Position numbers and translations under genes: made by a program. Below, in pieces: positions 1 to 6,567 of a DNA stretch of 17,445 nucleotides. Location of the stretch: assembly GCA_017997825.1 (NCBI GenBank), contig JAGOEH010000058.1:1-17445 (forward strand), in the 5' to 3' direction. Source of the stretch: Candidatus Delongbacteria bacterium (GTDB lineage: Bacteria; JAGOEH01). The notes under the pieces are model-generated. The model saw only the letters and a program-made list of their open reading frames with translations, was not told the origin of the DNA and did no database searches. Position 1 is the first letter of the stretch. Every line of letters begins with the position of its first letter.

Positions 1-1440
1 CAGCCGCTATGGTGCCGGTCGCAGGCTGGGCGGAAACGGAGAACTCAGCGGCATCGGCACCGCCGAGGGTGACGATCGGGGTGCCGGAGAGGTGCAGACT
101 ATCAGTGCCTGTATTGCTGATGGTAAAGGTTCGGACTACCGAACCGGCGGCAATATCGGCATTTCCGAAATCGGTGTGATCATCGGCTGCCGGGGTGTCG
201 TCGCCGTCGGCGATCTCGTCCTCGTTACCCACAACAGTCATTTCAGGGGCGATACCGATGCCCTGGATGGAGAAATCATAGGGGTTCTCATCGGAATCGT
301 CATTGGCGATGCTGATGGTAGCGGAGCGTGTTCCGGTGGCCGAAGGATTGAAGGTGATTTTGAAGGTGGTGGTTCCTCCGCCGGAAGCAATACTGGACGA
401 GGGAGTCTGGGTCAGACTGAAATCACCCGGATGGGTACCTCCGATCGCTACATAAGGCGAGGCATCAGTCAGGGTTAGGGTTCCGGTGCCGGAATTGGTA
501 ATGGTGAAGGTATGTTCCGACGAGCCGGTATTGACATTTAAAGTGCCGAAGTCGGTATCGTCGGTGGAGGACGGTGTGGCATCTCCATCCGCAATCGAGG
601 TTCCATTCCCAGCAACATCCATTTCCGGAGCCACTGTCCCGGTCCCCTGGATCGAGAAGTTATAGGGATTTTCATCGCTATCGTCGTTGGCGATACTGAC
701 GGTGGCTGATCGGGTGCCGGTGGTGGTGGGATTGAAAGTGACCTGGAAGGTGGTGTTCCCGGCAGCGGCTATGGTGGCAGATGCAGGCTGGGCGGAAACG
801 GAGAACTCAGCGGCATCGGCACCACCAAGGGTGACGATCGGGGTACCGGAGAGGTGCAGGCTATCGGTACCGGTGTTGTTGATGGTAAAGGTTCGGACTA
901 CCGTGCCGGTGGCAATATCGGCATTTCCAAAATCGGTGTGGTCAATGGATGATGGGGTAGCGTCGCCGTCGGCGATCTCGGTGGCGTTACCCTCGACCGC
1001 CATCTCCGGTGCGATCCCGGTCCCCTGGATGGAGAAGTTATAGGGGTTTTCATCGGAATCGTCATTGGCGATGCTGAGGGTAGCGGAGCGTGTTCCGGTG
1101 GCCGAAGGGTTGAAGGTGATTCTGAAGGTGGTGGTTCCTCCGCCGGAAGCAATACTGGACGAGGGAGTCTGGGTCAGACTGAAATCACCCGGATGGGTGC
1201 CGCCGATCGTTACATAAGGCGAGGCATCAGTCAGGGTTAGGGTTCCGGTGCCGGAATTGGTAATGGTGAAAGTATGCTCCAATGAGCCGGTATTGACATT
1301 TAAAGTGCCGAAGTCGGTATCATCGGTGACGACAGGGGTGGCATCTCCATCCGAAATCGAGGTTCCATTCCCAGCAACATCCATTTCCGGAGCCACTGTC
1401 CCGGTTCCTTGAATGGCAAAGGTATAGGGATTTTCATCGG
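1..1440 (-). repeat. 762-bp higher-order repeat inside the anchor-D gene
   Basis: The motif encoding SDENPY (ttttcatcgg or close variants on the plus strand) recurs at 285, 669, 1047 and 1431, with spacings of 384, 378 and 384 bp. The units alternate in type, so the true period is 762 bp (254 codons, two modules). Corresponding points confirm this: position 1 matches 763, and 349 matches 1111. The two B units (about 285-668 and 1047-1430) are nearly identical at DNA level over long stretches, including synonymous sites, for example around 426-560 and 1188-1322. This points to recent duplication or gene conversion rather than ancient divergence. Confidence 0.85.
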
Positions 1441-2305
1441 AATCGTTATTGGCAATGGAGATGGTGGCGGATTTCTGTCCGGCCGAGGTTGGATCGAAGG
1501 TAACAGCGAATGTCAGGGATGATCCTCCACTGATGATGGAGGCTGAGGGCTGGGAGGTGACTGTGAATTCGGTGGTCGGGCTGCTGAATGTCACCCTCGG
1601 TGTTCCGGTCAGATTCAGATCCATTCCCCCGGTGTTCTGAATGGTAAAGGTTCGAACTACGGTTCCTCCGGCTACCAATGTGCTGCCGAAATCGGTGTGG
1701 TCATCGGCTGAGGGGGAAGAATCACCATTGGCAATATCGGTTCCGTTTCCTCTGAGATTGATTTCCTGGGGAGCTAGTGCCCATACTCCACCCGGAGGGG
1801 TAAAGTTGGAAAGGGTAATGACTCCTCGATTATATTGGTTGTCATGGGTTCTAGCGCGAAAGATAATGGTTTCTCCGGCATTGACCGCATAATTTCCATT
1901 ACCGCTGGTGACGCCATCCCCTCCTCCGATAGTCAACTGGACTACTCCATTGACGACTACATCGAAAAAATCCATATAGTCCCCATTATCCGGAAATTCG
2001 AAGTGGAAGGTCAGATTGCCGGAAGCGATAGCGGTAATGGATAATTCAGTATAGATTCCATCTTCTCCGCCGACTAATTCTCTACTATTGCTGCCGTACA
2101 ACGTGATGGTGGCGGACTCGGCCGAACTGGTCGGAGAGTAATAGCCGTCACCATCATCTGCCCCGCGTGAACCGGTTGTAGTCCAGATAAAATTTTCCAG
2201 TGTCCACTGGTTTGGTGCGTATCCTTCTTTGAACTGCCCATAGAGGGTCGAGGCCGTCAGCCATGATGCAAGGATCATCCATCCGACATAATGAATTATT
2301 TTCAT
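1..2305 (-). CDS. Large secreted protein with alternating choice-of-anchor-D (HYDIN/ASPM-like) repeats; C-terminus outside the window
   Basis: The minus-strand frame from the ATG at 2305-2303 stays open to the left edge, giving 768 codons without a stop. The N-terminus ([20 protein letters not shown], then LYGQ) is a signal peptide of about 23 residues. Residues about 25-170 form an acidic, beta-rich domain that I cannot name. From about residue 175 onward there are tandem Ig-like modules of 126-128 residues. Each has a DFG turn, an RTFTI-x-NTG or HTFTITNSG strand, F-x-P(T/S)-x-G, and then IAN(D/N)DSDENPY with a closing IQG-x-G. This is the signature of the choice-of-anchor-D/HYDIN family. 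Two subtypes alternate, giving A-B-A-B-A in the visible part. Such modules usually form long extracellular stalks or adhesins. A T9SS-type sorting domain would be expected at the unseen C-terminus, by analogy with the other secreted proteins here (inference). GGGGGAA lies just upstream of the start. I see no clear sigma-70 promoter in the 80 bp upstream, so some read-through from the collar operon is possible. Confidence 0.88.
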   Translation of the reverse strand, partial: MKIIHYVGWMILASWLTASTLYGQFKEGYAPNQWTLENFIWTTTGSRGADDGDGYYSPTSSAESATITLYGSNSRELVGGEDGIYTELSITAIASGNLTFHFEFPDNGDYMDFFDVVVNGVVQLTIGGGDGVTSGNGNYAVNAGETIIFRARTHDNQYNRGVITLSNFTPPGGVWALAPQEINLRGNGTDIANGDSSPSADDHTDFGSTLVAGGTVVRTFTIQNTGGMDLNLTGTPRVTFSSPTTEFTVTSQPSASIISGGSSLTFAVTFDPTSAGQKSATISIANNDSDENPYTFAIQGTGTVAPEMDVAGNGTSISDGDATPVVTDDTDFGTLNVNTGSLEHTFTITNSGTGTLTLTDASPYVTIGGTHPGDFSLTQTPSSSIASGGGTTTFRITFNPSATGTRSATLSIANDDSDENPYNFSIQGTGIAPEMAVEGNATEIADGDATPSSIDHTDFGNADIATGTVVRTFTINNTGTDSLHLSGTPIVTLGGADAAEFSVSAQPASATIAAAGNTTFQVTFNPTTTGTRSATVSIANDDSDENPYNFSIQGTGTVAPEMDVAGNGTSIADGDATPSSTDDTDFGTLNVNTGSSEHTFTITNSGTGTLTLTDASPYVAIGGTHPGDFSLTQTPSSSIASGGGTTTFKITFNPSATGTRSATISIANDDSDENPYDFSIQGIGIAPEMTVVGNEDEIADGDDTPAADDHTDFGNADIAAGSVVRTFTISNTGTDSLHLSGTPIVTLGGADAAEFSVSAQPATGTIAA

Positions 2306-2390
2306 CGGTTCCCCCATCTTATTAATCGTTTTTGATCGTCTGATGCCATTGTGTGGCGCATAATTTCGGAATCAGACCACTCATCAACTC

Positions 2391-2430
2391 AAGAGGGTGT
2401 GGAGTGATCGAGAGGATTCCGCACCCTCTT
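2391..2430. terminator. Strong hairpin at the end of the tail-collar operon
   Basis: AAGAGGGTGTGGA (2391-2403) pairs with TCCGCACCCTCTT (2418-2430) over 13 positions with one mismatch, around a 14-nt loop. It lies about 70 bp beyond the stop of the last collar gene and before the start of the anchor-D gene. Neither strand has a following T-run, so it is not a canonical Rho-independent terminator. It could instead be a transcript-stabilising 3' hairpin or an attenuator. The inverted repeat is certain; its role is inferred. Confidence 0.5.
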
Positions 2431-2444
2431 CAATTGGTGAAGGT

Positions 2445-2477
2445 GGCGGACAGGGAATGGATTGAGTCCTGTCCGCC
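2445..2477. terminator. Second hairpin in tandem, 3' of the tail-collar operon
   Basis: GGCGGACAGG (2445-2454) and CCTGTCCGCC (2468-2477) form a perfect, GC-rich 10-bp inverted repeat with a 13-nt loop. It starts 19 bp past the last collar stop codon on the minus strand. As with its neighbour at 2391-2430, no T-run follows. The two hairpins together probably end or strongly reduce transcription of the collar operon, or protect its 3' end. Confidence 0.5.
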
Positions 2478-2496
2478 GCGAAAATCAGTGATAGGA

Positions 2497-3045
2497 TCAA
2501 GGTCGAACCGGATATTCTCCTTCCAGGGCGATACAGAAATTTAGGGTCAGATAGGGTTGGCGATTTTCATGAGACTGACTGCCGCCGATGGGAGCGATGA
2601 CATTGGGATTCATCATGCCCGGGCTATCCGCAGCCGAAGCATAATTGAGGGCGTTTTTGGTGGTTCCGGTGGTCGTCGAATAACGTGGGATTCCAAAATA
2701 GTTATTCTGGGGAGTTCCCAGGCTACAGGTCGCCGACCCGGCTGTAAATGAGTGAGAATGGGACGGCATTTCATTGGCCGTTAGTGTATGGGCCGTTTGT
2801 CCCCCGCTTGATGCGATGGGATGGTTGGTCAACCCGGGGCCCTGACCGAAACCGATCGGGATTCTATCCTTCAGGTTGGGTACGGCGAAGGTTTGATTAC
2901 CATCACCGCCGTAAGAATTGCCGATGAGATTGAAAAGAGCTTGGTTTTGATTGACCGAGAGTAAGGAGCCGTCGCAGAAAGCCCAGCCGTAAGGCGCGAA
3001 ATTACATCCCCAAAGCCTGATTTCTCCGATAAATGGATCTGCCAT
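2497..3045 (-). CDS. Phage tail-collar domain protein, MdpB-like (third paralogue in operon)
   Basis: This 182-aa protein belongs to the tail-collar family (COG4675, 'microcystin-dependent protein'). It starts MADPFIGEIRLWGCNFAPYG, followed by WAFCDG, the usual collar-domain N-terminus. Then come YGGDG (45-49) and F-x-VPNLKDRIPIGFG (53-67). A MPSHSHSF segment (93-100) gives an HxH motif at His96/His98. In T4 gp12 a comparable HxH from three chains binds a metal ion and holds the trimer. The C-terminus SHENRQPYLTLNFCIALEGE (159-178) is the conserved closing segment of the family. There is no signal peptide. AGGAG precedes the ATG with normal spacing, and only 15 bp separate it from the gene upstream. 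Role is unknown; outside phage these proteins are widespread and uncharacterised. Confidence 0.85.
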   Translation of the reverse strand: MADPFIGEIRLWGCNFAPYGWAFCDGSLLSVNQNQALFNLIGNSYGGDGNQTFAVPNLKDRIPIGFGQGPGLTNHPIASSGGQTAHTLTANEMPSHSHSFTAGSATCSLGTPQNNYFGIPRYSTTTGTTKNALNYASAADSPGMMNPNVIAPIGGSQSHENRQPYLTLNFCIALEGEYPVRP

Positions 3046-3060
3046 AGAATGATCTCCTGG

Positions 3061-3579
3061 TTAATTACGTGAAGGAAAAACACCAGCCAGAGCGATACAG
3101 AAATTAAGCACCAGCGAAGGCTGGATATTGGTATGAGCGGCGTTATCTCCACATGTCCCGATACAACTACTCATGGTGGTATTAGGGTTCGATGTGGAAT
3201 AACCATTGAATCCTTCCGGAAATTGAGGATCCGGCTTGGTCTTGGAGATAAAATGATTGTCGGGTTTTACTTGGTTGGCATCACTATTGTTCATGTTCAG
3301 GTAATGGAAGTGAGATGGAATCTGATCAGTGCTTAGCGTTACGCCTTCATATCCATCAACTGTTCCGAAATGAGTATTAGAAGGAAAAAGAGGTACTCGC
3401 CCCTGCAAATTGGGAAGAGCAAAATTGTTCTTACCATCACCACCGAATTGAACTCCCAGCAGACTGTATAGTGCTTGGTTTTGTTGAATACTCATCAGTT
3501 GTCCGTCGCATTGGGCCCATGATCGGGGGGGATATCCGAATGCCATGATTTTGATTTCACCGAGAAAAGGCTCGGCCAT
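3061..3579 (-). CDS. Phage tail-collar domain protein, MdpB-like (second paralogue in operon)
   Basis: This 172-aa paralogue of the flanking genes opens with MAEPFLGEIKIMAFGYPPRS and W-x-QCDGQLMS. It then has FGGDGKNNFALPNLQGRVPL (45-64), the collar-domain core. The HxH site is SHFH (His90/His92), in the same place as in the other two copies. The end is HTN-x-QPSLVLNFCIALAG-x-FPSR. Middle regions diverge strongly from the other copies while both ends are conserved, as expected of a shared trimer scaffold with variable exposed surfaces (inference). AAGGAG lies about 6 nt before the ATG. The gap to the upstream gene is 14 bp, so the genes are co-transcribed. Confidence 0.85.
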   Translation of the reverse strand: MAEPFLGEIKIMAFGYPPRSWAQCDGQLMSIQQNQALYSLLGVQFGGDGKNNFALPNLQGRVPLFPSNTHFGTVDGYEGVTLSTDQIPSHFHYLNMNNSDANQVKPDNHFISKTKPDPQFPEGFNGYSTSNPNTTMSSCIGTCGDNAAHTNIQPSLVLNFCIALAGVFPSRN

Positions 3580-3593
3580 AAATTCTCCTTTTT

Positions 3594-4112
3594 TTAATTG
3601 CGAGATGGATAGATACCGTGAACACAGATGATAAAGTTGATAGTCATATACGGCATCAGGTTGTTATGGGATAATGATCCGCCGACGGCGCTGACGCTTT
3701 GTTCATCCATTTTAACGAAGGTTCCGGGATCGGCATTATAGTAATTACTATAGGTAACGGCGGCCGGAATGTTGTTCTGAGGGGAGGTTTGAGTACCCTG
3801 AGTGGTGGTTGCTTTCAGGTCGTGGTGATGTTGAGGGAGGTTAGATGTGGTCAAGGTGACAGTCTCGGTACCGAAGGCTTGTCCTTGAAATCTGGGTGTC
3901 AGTCCCTGACCCGTCCCTTTATGCATAGGAACTCGTCCTCGCAAATCGGGAAGGGCAAAGGTGGTCGTGCCATTTCCACCATAGGTAGTCCCTAAGAGTG
4001 TGTAAAGATCCGAATAATCATTTACCGACAGCAAGGAACCGTCACAGATTGCCCAGTTATGAGGGGCATAGTTGAATGCAACCGGTCGGATTTCGCCTGT
4101 AAAGGCATCCAT
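3594..4112 (-). CDS. Phage tail-collar domain protein, MdpB-like (first paralogue in operon)
   Basis: The start is placed at the ATG at 4112, where GGAGGTTAT sits directly upstream. The frame is open 15 codons further, but that part overlaps the previous gene and lacks the conserved start. The 172-aa product begins MDAFTGEIRPVAFNYAPHNW and A-x-CDGSLLSV. It continues with TYGGNGTTTFALPDLRGRVP (43-62), the collar core. Its metal-site equivalent is LPQHHHDL (His95-97). The C-terminus is SHNNLMPYMTINFIICVHG, then IYPSRN. It is 13 bp downstream of the DUF6916-like gene. With its two neighbours it forms a tandem triplicate of one family whose members differ mainly in the middle third. Confidence 0.85.
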   Translation of the reverse strand: MDAFTGEIRPVAFNYAPHNWAICDGSLLSVNDYSDLYTLLGTTYGGNGTTTFALPDLRGRVPMHKGTGQGLTPRFQGQAFGTETVTLTTSNLPQHHHDLKATTTQGTQTSPQNNIPAAVTYSNYYNADPGTFVKMDEQSVSAVGGSLSHNNLMPYMTINFIICVHGIYPSRN

Positions 4113-4125
4113 ATAACCTCCTTGT

Positions 4126-4431
4126 TTAAAGCGTGGTGGGTTTGAAACGGTTGACAATCGCCTGGTAATGAACGCTGTTTTCAGCTTGGCTCATGATGGG
4201 AGTGATAAAGAGCTGAAAATGGCCTAGTCTATGATGGTTGAAATCATAAGTCTTCTGATTCAGCACATGTTCCTGAGATCCGCTAAAGATGAGTGAGAAT
4301 GATTCCAATCGGGAATTACTTTTGTTTTCAATTTCGATCAATTGAAGCTCAACCGTTGGATTTCCCGCGATTCCGACGGTGAATGGCTGGTTGAGGCATG
4401 GAGCGAAAGAATCATAATGAAGATTTACCAT
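4126..4431 (-). CDS. DUF6916-like small protein of the tail-collar operon
   Basis: The start is set at the ATG at 4431, preceded by AAAGGAGG at good spacing; the open frame further upstream only overlaps the GNAT gene. The 101-aa product (MVNLHYDSFAPCLNQPFTV...) shows the pattern I associate with DUF6916 proteins. It has an N-terminal acceptance-type strand, SFSLIFSG (45-52), L-x-QKTYDFNHHRLG (57-70), HFQLFITPI (71-79), and a closing Y-x-AIVNR. No signal peptide or membrane segment is visible. From memory, such proteins are often annotated next to MdpB-like collar genes, so a chaperone, assembly or partner role is plausible but unproven. The family name rests on recognition, not a search. Confidence 0.65.
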   Translation of the reverse strand: MVNLHYDSFAPCLNQPFTVGIAGNPTVELQLIEIENKSNSRLESFSLIFSGSQEHVLNQKTYDFNHHRLGHFQLFITPIMSQAENSVHYQAIVNRFKPTTL

Positions 4432-4443
4432 TCTAACCTCCTT
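4429..4443 (-). promoter_or_regulatory. Ribosome-binding site embedded in the end of the GNAT gene (translational coupling)
   Basis: On the minus strand the last GNAT codons AAA GGA GGT TAG themselves supply the Shine-Dalgarno sequence AAAGGAGG. The stop TAG is followed by one base (A) and then the ATG of the DUF6916-like gene. Ribosomes finishing the acetyltransferase can re-initiate directly, which suggests matched amounts of the two products. Confidence 0.75.
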
Positions 4444-4954
4444 TTTGAGCTGTCGTTTGGGGTATTCTCCGCATAAAATGGTATATCCCGATATCGTCTG
4501 CTTTAGCAAATCCCAAACGGGAATAAAAGTGTTGGGCTGGATTATTGGATTCAACATGCAGGGTCAATGGAATACCCTTCCGTTCGGATTCTTCGATTAG
4601 GGCTTTCATGATTCGGGAACCGATTCCTTGGTTTCTATATTCCGGCAGGAGAGCAATGTCGATGATCCTGATTTCAACCTGGCATCGATGTACATAGAGG
4701 CGACCGATTGAGACTTCATGGTATCGGATGATATCAAACGAAGCATGACTGTAGTTTTTCATATAATGAAGATGTTGAGCCTTAAATTGCATTCGTAAAA
4801 ACCATTCAATCCGGTGATCATCCCACCCGGTTAACTTTACTTCTTCCATCCGTGTCATGGCATAGATATGGTATAGCAATTCCTGATCGTTATCGGTGAT
4901 GGGCCGGAATTCAATTGGTATCAATGAATGCAATTCAATACCATCTTTTTCCAT
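4433..4954 (-). CDS. GNAT-family N-acetyltransferase heading the tail-collar operon
   Basis: The 173-aa product has a clear GNAT acetyl-CoA-binding motif A: IDIALLPEYRNQGIGSRIMK (98-117), containing the R/Q-x-x-G-x-G loop (R107-N-Q-G-I-G). Motif B follows as L-x-VESNNPAQHFYSRLGF (132-149). Upstream, a FRPIT strand and the VSIGRLYV strand fit the fold. The length is typical. The ATG at 4954 has only a poor Shine-Dalgarno sequence, unlike the genes downstream. It is the first gene after the 5016-5044 promoter and is coupled to the DUF6916-like gene. The substrate is unknown. The context suggests acetylation of an operon partner or of a metabolite linked to the collar proteins, but that is inference. 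Confidence 0.88.
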   Translation of the reverse strand: MEKDGIELHSLIPIEFRPITDNDQELLYHIYAMTRMEEVKLTGWDDHRIEWFLRMQFKAQHLHYMKNYSHASFDIIRYHEVSIGRLYVHRCQVEIRIIDIALLPEYRNQGIGSRIMKALIEESERKGIPLTLHVESNNPAQHFYSRLGFAKADDIGIYHFMRRIPQTTAQKGG

Positions 4955-5015
4955 AAACAGCTTCTGGTCTGATTTTCAGCGATTTGAGATTCGGATTAAC
5001 GAGTTAAGATAGTTT

Positions 5016-5044
5016 AATATAGACAGTATTTGCTGGAATGTCAA
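5016..5044 (-). promoter_or_regulatory. Sigma-70-type promoter of the GNAT/tail-collar operon
   Basis: On the minus strand TTGACA (5044-5039), a 17-nt spacer and TATATT (5021-5016) form a near-consensus promoter. Transcription would start near 5009, leaving a leader of about 55 nt before the GNAT ATG at 4954. A T-rich tract directly upstream of the -35 (about 5046-5054) could act as an UP-like element. Confidence 0.7.
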
Positions 5045-5089
5045 TAAAAAAAAAGTTATTTTATAAAATTAATTTATCAGATGGATAAG

Positions 5090-5123
5090 CAAAAAAAAAG
5101 CCCTTCCTACGGGGGAAGGGCTT
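5090..5123 (-). terminator. Rho-independent terminator of the 5170-6111 gene
   Basis: On the minus strand AAGCCCTTCC pairs with GGAAGGGCTT (plus-strand arms 5098-5107 and 5114-5123) as a perfect 10-bp stem with a 6-nt loop. The final T's of the stem run straight into more T's. It lies 46 bp after the stop of the secreted-protein gene and separates it from the promoter of the next operon. Confidence 0.9.
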
Positions 5124-5169
5124 ATGCTGGAGGTGTATTAGGGAAAAAAAGAGAGCATCCGATTTGAAT

Positions 5170-6111
5170 TTATTTCAATAAAACCATTCTGCCGGAAATG
5201 GAATGGTGGTGATCGACCGTCAGACGGTAGAAGTAGATTCCGCTGGTGAGGGTTGGCATCGAGATTTGAACGTGATGAATACCGCTTTCCATGAGGATAT
5301 TGTCGATCTCTTTAGAAACGCATTGGCCGGCCAGGTTGTAGACGGACAGGCTGACCTGAGCGGATTGACTGAGTTCAAATTCAATGGTGGTGGAGGGATT
5401 GAAGGGATTGGGGTAATTTTTCAGCATGGATATGGGCTGTTTGGGAGCGATCCGGGAGGGTTCGGCTACATCGACTACTCCGGCCGGGGCGGGACCGATT
5501 CGGATATCATCCAGCCAGAGGGTATCGCTGTCCTCATAGTTATTGTCTGATTGGCTCATCAGGGCCAAGCGGGTGATGCGGGAGTAATCGGCCGGTCCGG
5601 CATAGGTGCCGGCGGAGGTCCACTTGCTGGCGGAGTCGGGCAGATCCATCAGGGGGATTTTGATCTGGTGCCATTGGCCGTCCGGAACCCAGTTGCAGGT
5701 CTGAGCCCAGCCCGAGGTCGCGTCATAGATATTGAAGGCCCAATCATCAGCCCCTTCGCCGTCGGTATCGTCATCGGAGAGCATGATCAGGGGAAGTCCT
5801 ACCTTGGTGGTCGCTTTCATGGCAAACGAGATGGTGTCTTCCAAATAGCGAAGATCCGTCAGGTCCAGCAGTGAATCAAACACAAACGAAACATCTTCCC
5901 AGCCGCCCCAATTGGTGAAGGCGATACAAAAGTTCCCCTGATAGGGATCCTGGGTACAAGCCGGATCGAATACACATTGCCAGCCGTTGGCAAGCGTGAC
6001 ACCGGAGCCGAGGGTATCATCGTAGATTCGTTTGTACTCGATCTGAGCCTGTAATACGGAAACGAAGATCATCAGAATGATGGCAAAGAAGATCGTACAA
6101 CGTTGTATCAT
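5170..6111 (-). CDS. Secreted protein with jelly-roll-like domain and T9SS type A sorting domain
   Basis: This 313-aa protein has a signal peptide at residues 1-22 (MIQRCTIFFAIILMIFVSVL, then QA). A beta-rich domain at about 24-205 contains SFAMKATTKVGLPLIML, GQWHQIKIPLMDL and LWLDDIRIG. This resembles the carbohydrate-binding/galactose-binding-like or CIA30-like jelly rolls found in FCB secreted proteins; it carries no visible catalytic motif. After a proline-containing linker, residues about 230-313 form a T9SS sorting domain: NYPNPFNPSTTIEFELSQ, V-x-LSVYNLAGQ, LTSGIYFYRL and the end GRMVLLK. The protein should be exported by Sec and then passed through the outer membrane by T9SS. AGGAGG sits before the ATG. 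It is monocistronic, with its own promoter and terminator. The ligand is unknown. Confidence 0.87.
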   Translation of the reverse strand: MIQRCTIFFAIILMIFVSVLQAQIEYKRIYDDTLGSGVTLANGWQCVFDPACTQDPYQGNFCIAFTNWGGWEDVSFVFDSLLDLTDLRYLEDTISFAMKATTKVGLPLIMLSDDDTDGEGADDWAFNIYDATSGWAQTCNWVPDGQWHQIKIPLMDLPDSASKWTSAGTYAGPADYSRITRLALMSQSDNNYEDSDTLWLDDIRIGPAPAGVVDVAEPSRIAPKQPISMLKNYPNPFNPSTTIEFELSQSAQVSLSVYNLAGQCVSKEIDNILMESGIHHVQISMPTLTSGIYFYRLTVDHHHSISGRMVLLK

Positions 6112-6567
6112 GGGATCCTCCTGAGACCGTTAAAGGTGGACAAGGATACGGGTCAAACGTGAACATTCAAAGCTCAAGCTTGGTTTATTCAAACATTGAA
6201 AAAACTAATTATAAATTAATTAATTCATGCTGCATGTTCTTAATAAACTGTTAATGAGAACAAAAGAACAAGAACAAGGCATGTCAAAGAACGCAACCAA
6301 GAAATTTCAATCAATGAATAAACTAATTTAATATAAGTCCAAAATAATGGCTTGTCAAGTCCTTTTTTTAACTTTTTGGGTTTTTATTGAAAAAAAATCA
6401 TCGATACCATGGATGATCCCATTTTAGACTTGAATTCAGCCTGTTTTTCTTTATATTGAGATCGAATCGGAGCTGACCCTGTTGGATTTGCGGATTTCGA
6501 TACCGGCCGGGTCGGACTTGCAGACGGTGTTTTAGATATAAAAAATGCCAGCCAAGGATCGTAAGCC
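6112..6567. other. Divergent intergenic region with an AT-rich core
   Basis: These 456 bp separate two divergent genes. The 6180-6380 part is strongly AT-rich and contains the minus-strand promoter at 6330-6358. Three AGAACA hexamers (6257-6262, 6265-6270, 6271-6276) lie in what would be the leader of the secreted-protein gene. Towards the YitT-family gene, composition returns to normal. I find no convincing sigma-70 promoter for that gene, only TATAAA near 6536 without a well-spaced -35. A 61-codon minus-strand frame here shows no protein-like features. Confidence 0.6.
6330..6358 (-). promoter_or_regulatory. Sigma-70-type promoter of the 5170-6111 gene
   Basis: On the minus strand TTGACA (6358-6353), a 17-nt spacer and TATATT (6335-6330) match the promoter of the collar operon at both hexamers. 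The predicted start near 6323 gives an unusually long leader of about 210 nt before the ATG at 6111. A second, closer promoter or post-transcriptional control is therefore possible. Confidence 0.65.

Noticed and set aside
898-1152. Minus-strand 84-codon open frame
   Set aside because: It is another frame within the anchor-D gene and is Pro/Ser/Arg-rich, as expected of an out-of-frame reading of the repeats.
1-1440. Regularly spaced repeats considered as a CRISPR-like array
   Set aside because: The periods are 378-384 bp, an exact multiple of three, and encode conserved protein modules; there are no short repeats with spacers.
92-2044. Several plus-strand open frames of 60-130 codons
   Set aside because: They are antisense shadows of the continuous minus-strand anchor-D gene. 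They repeat at its 762-bp period and show no ribosome-binding sites or known domains.
2338-2377. Inverted repeat GTCTGAT...ATCAGAC upstream of the anchor-D gene
   Set aside because: Only 7 bp with a 26-nt loop; such a repeat can easily arise by chance and no promoter lies beside it.
2497-4112. Tail-collar genes as a prophage remnant
   Set aside because: No other phage gene, integrase, attachment site or tRNA is present, and the genes are intact in an operon with GNAT and DUF6916-like genes. Kept as a non-phage accessory cluster, although unseen flanking sequence could change this.
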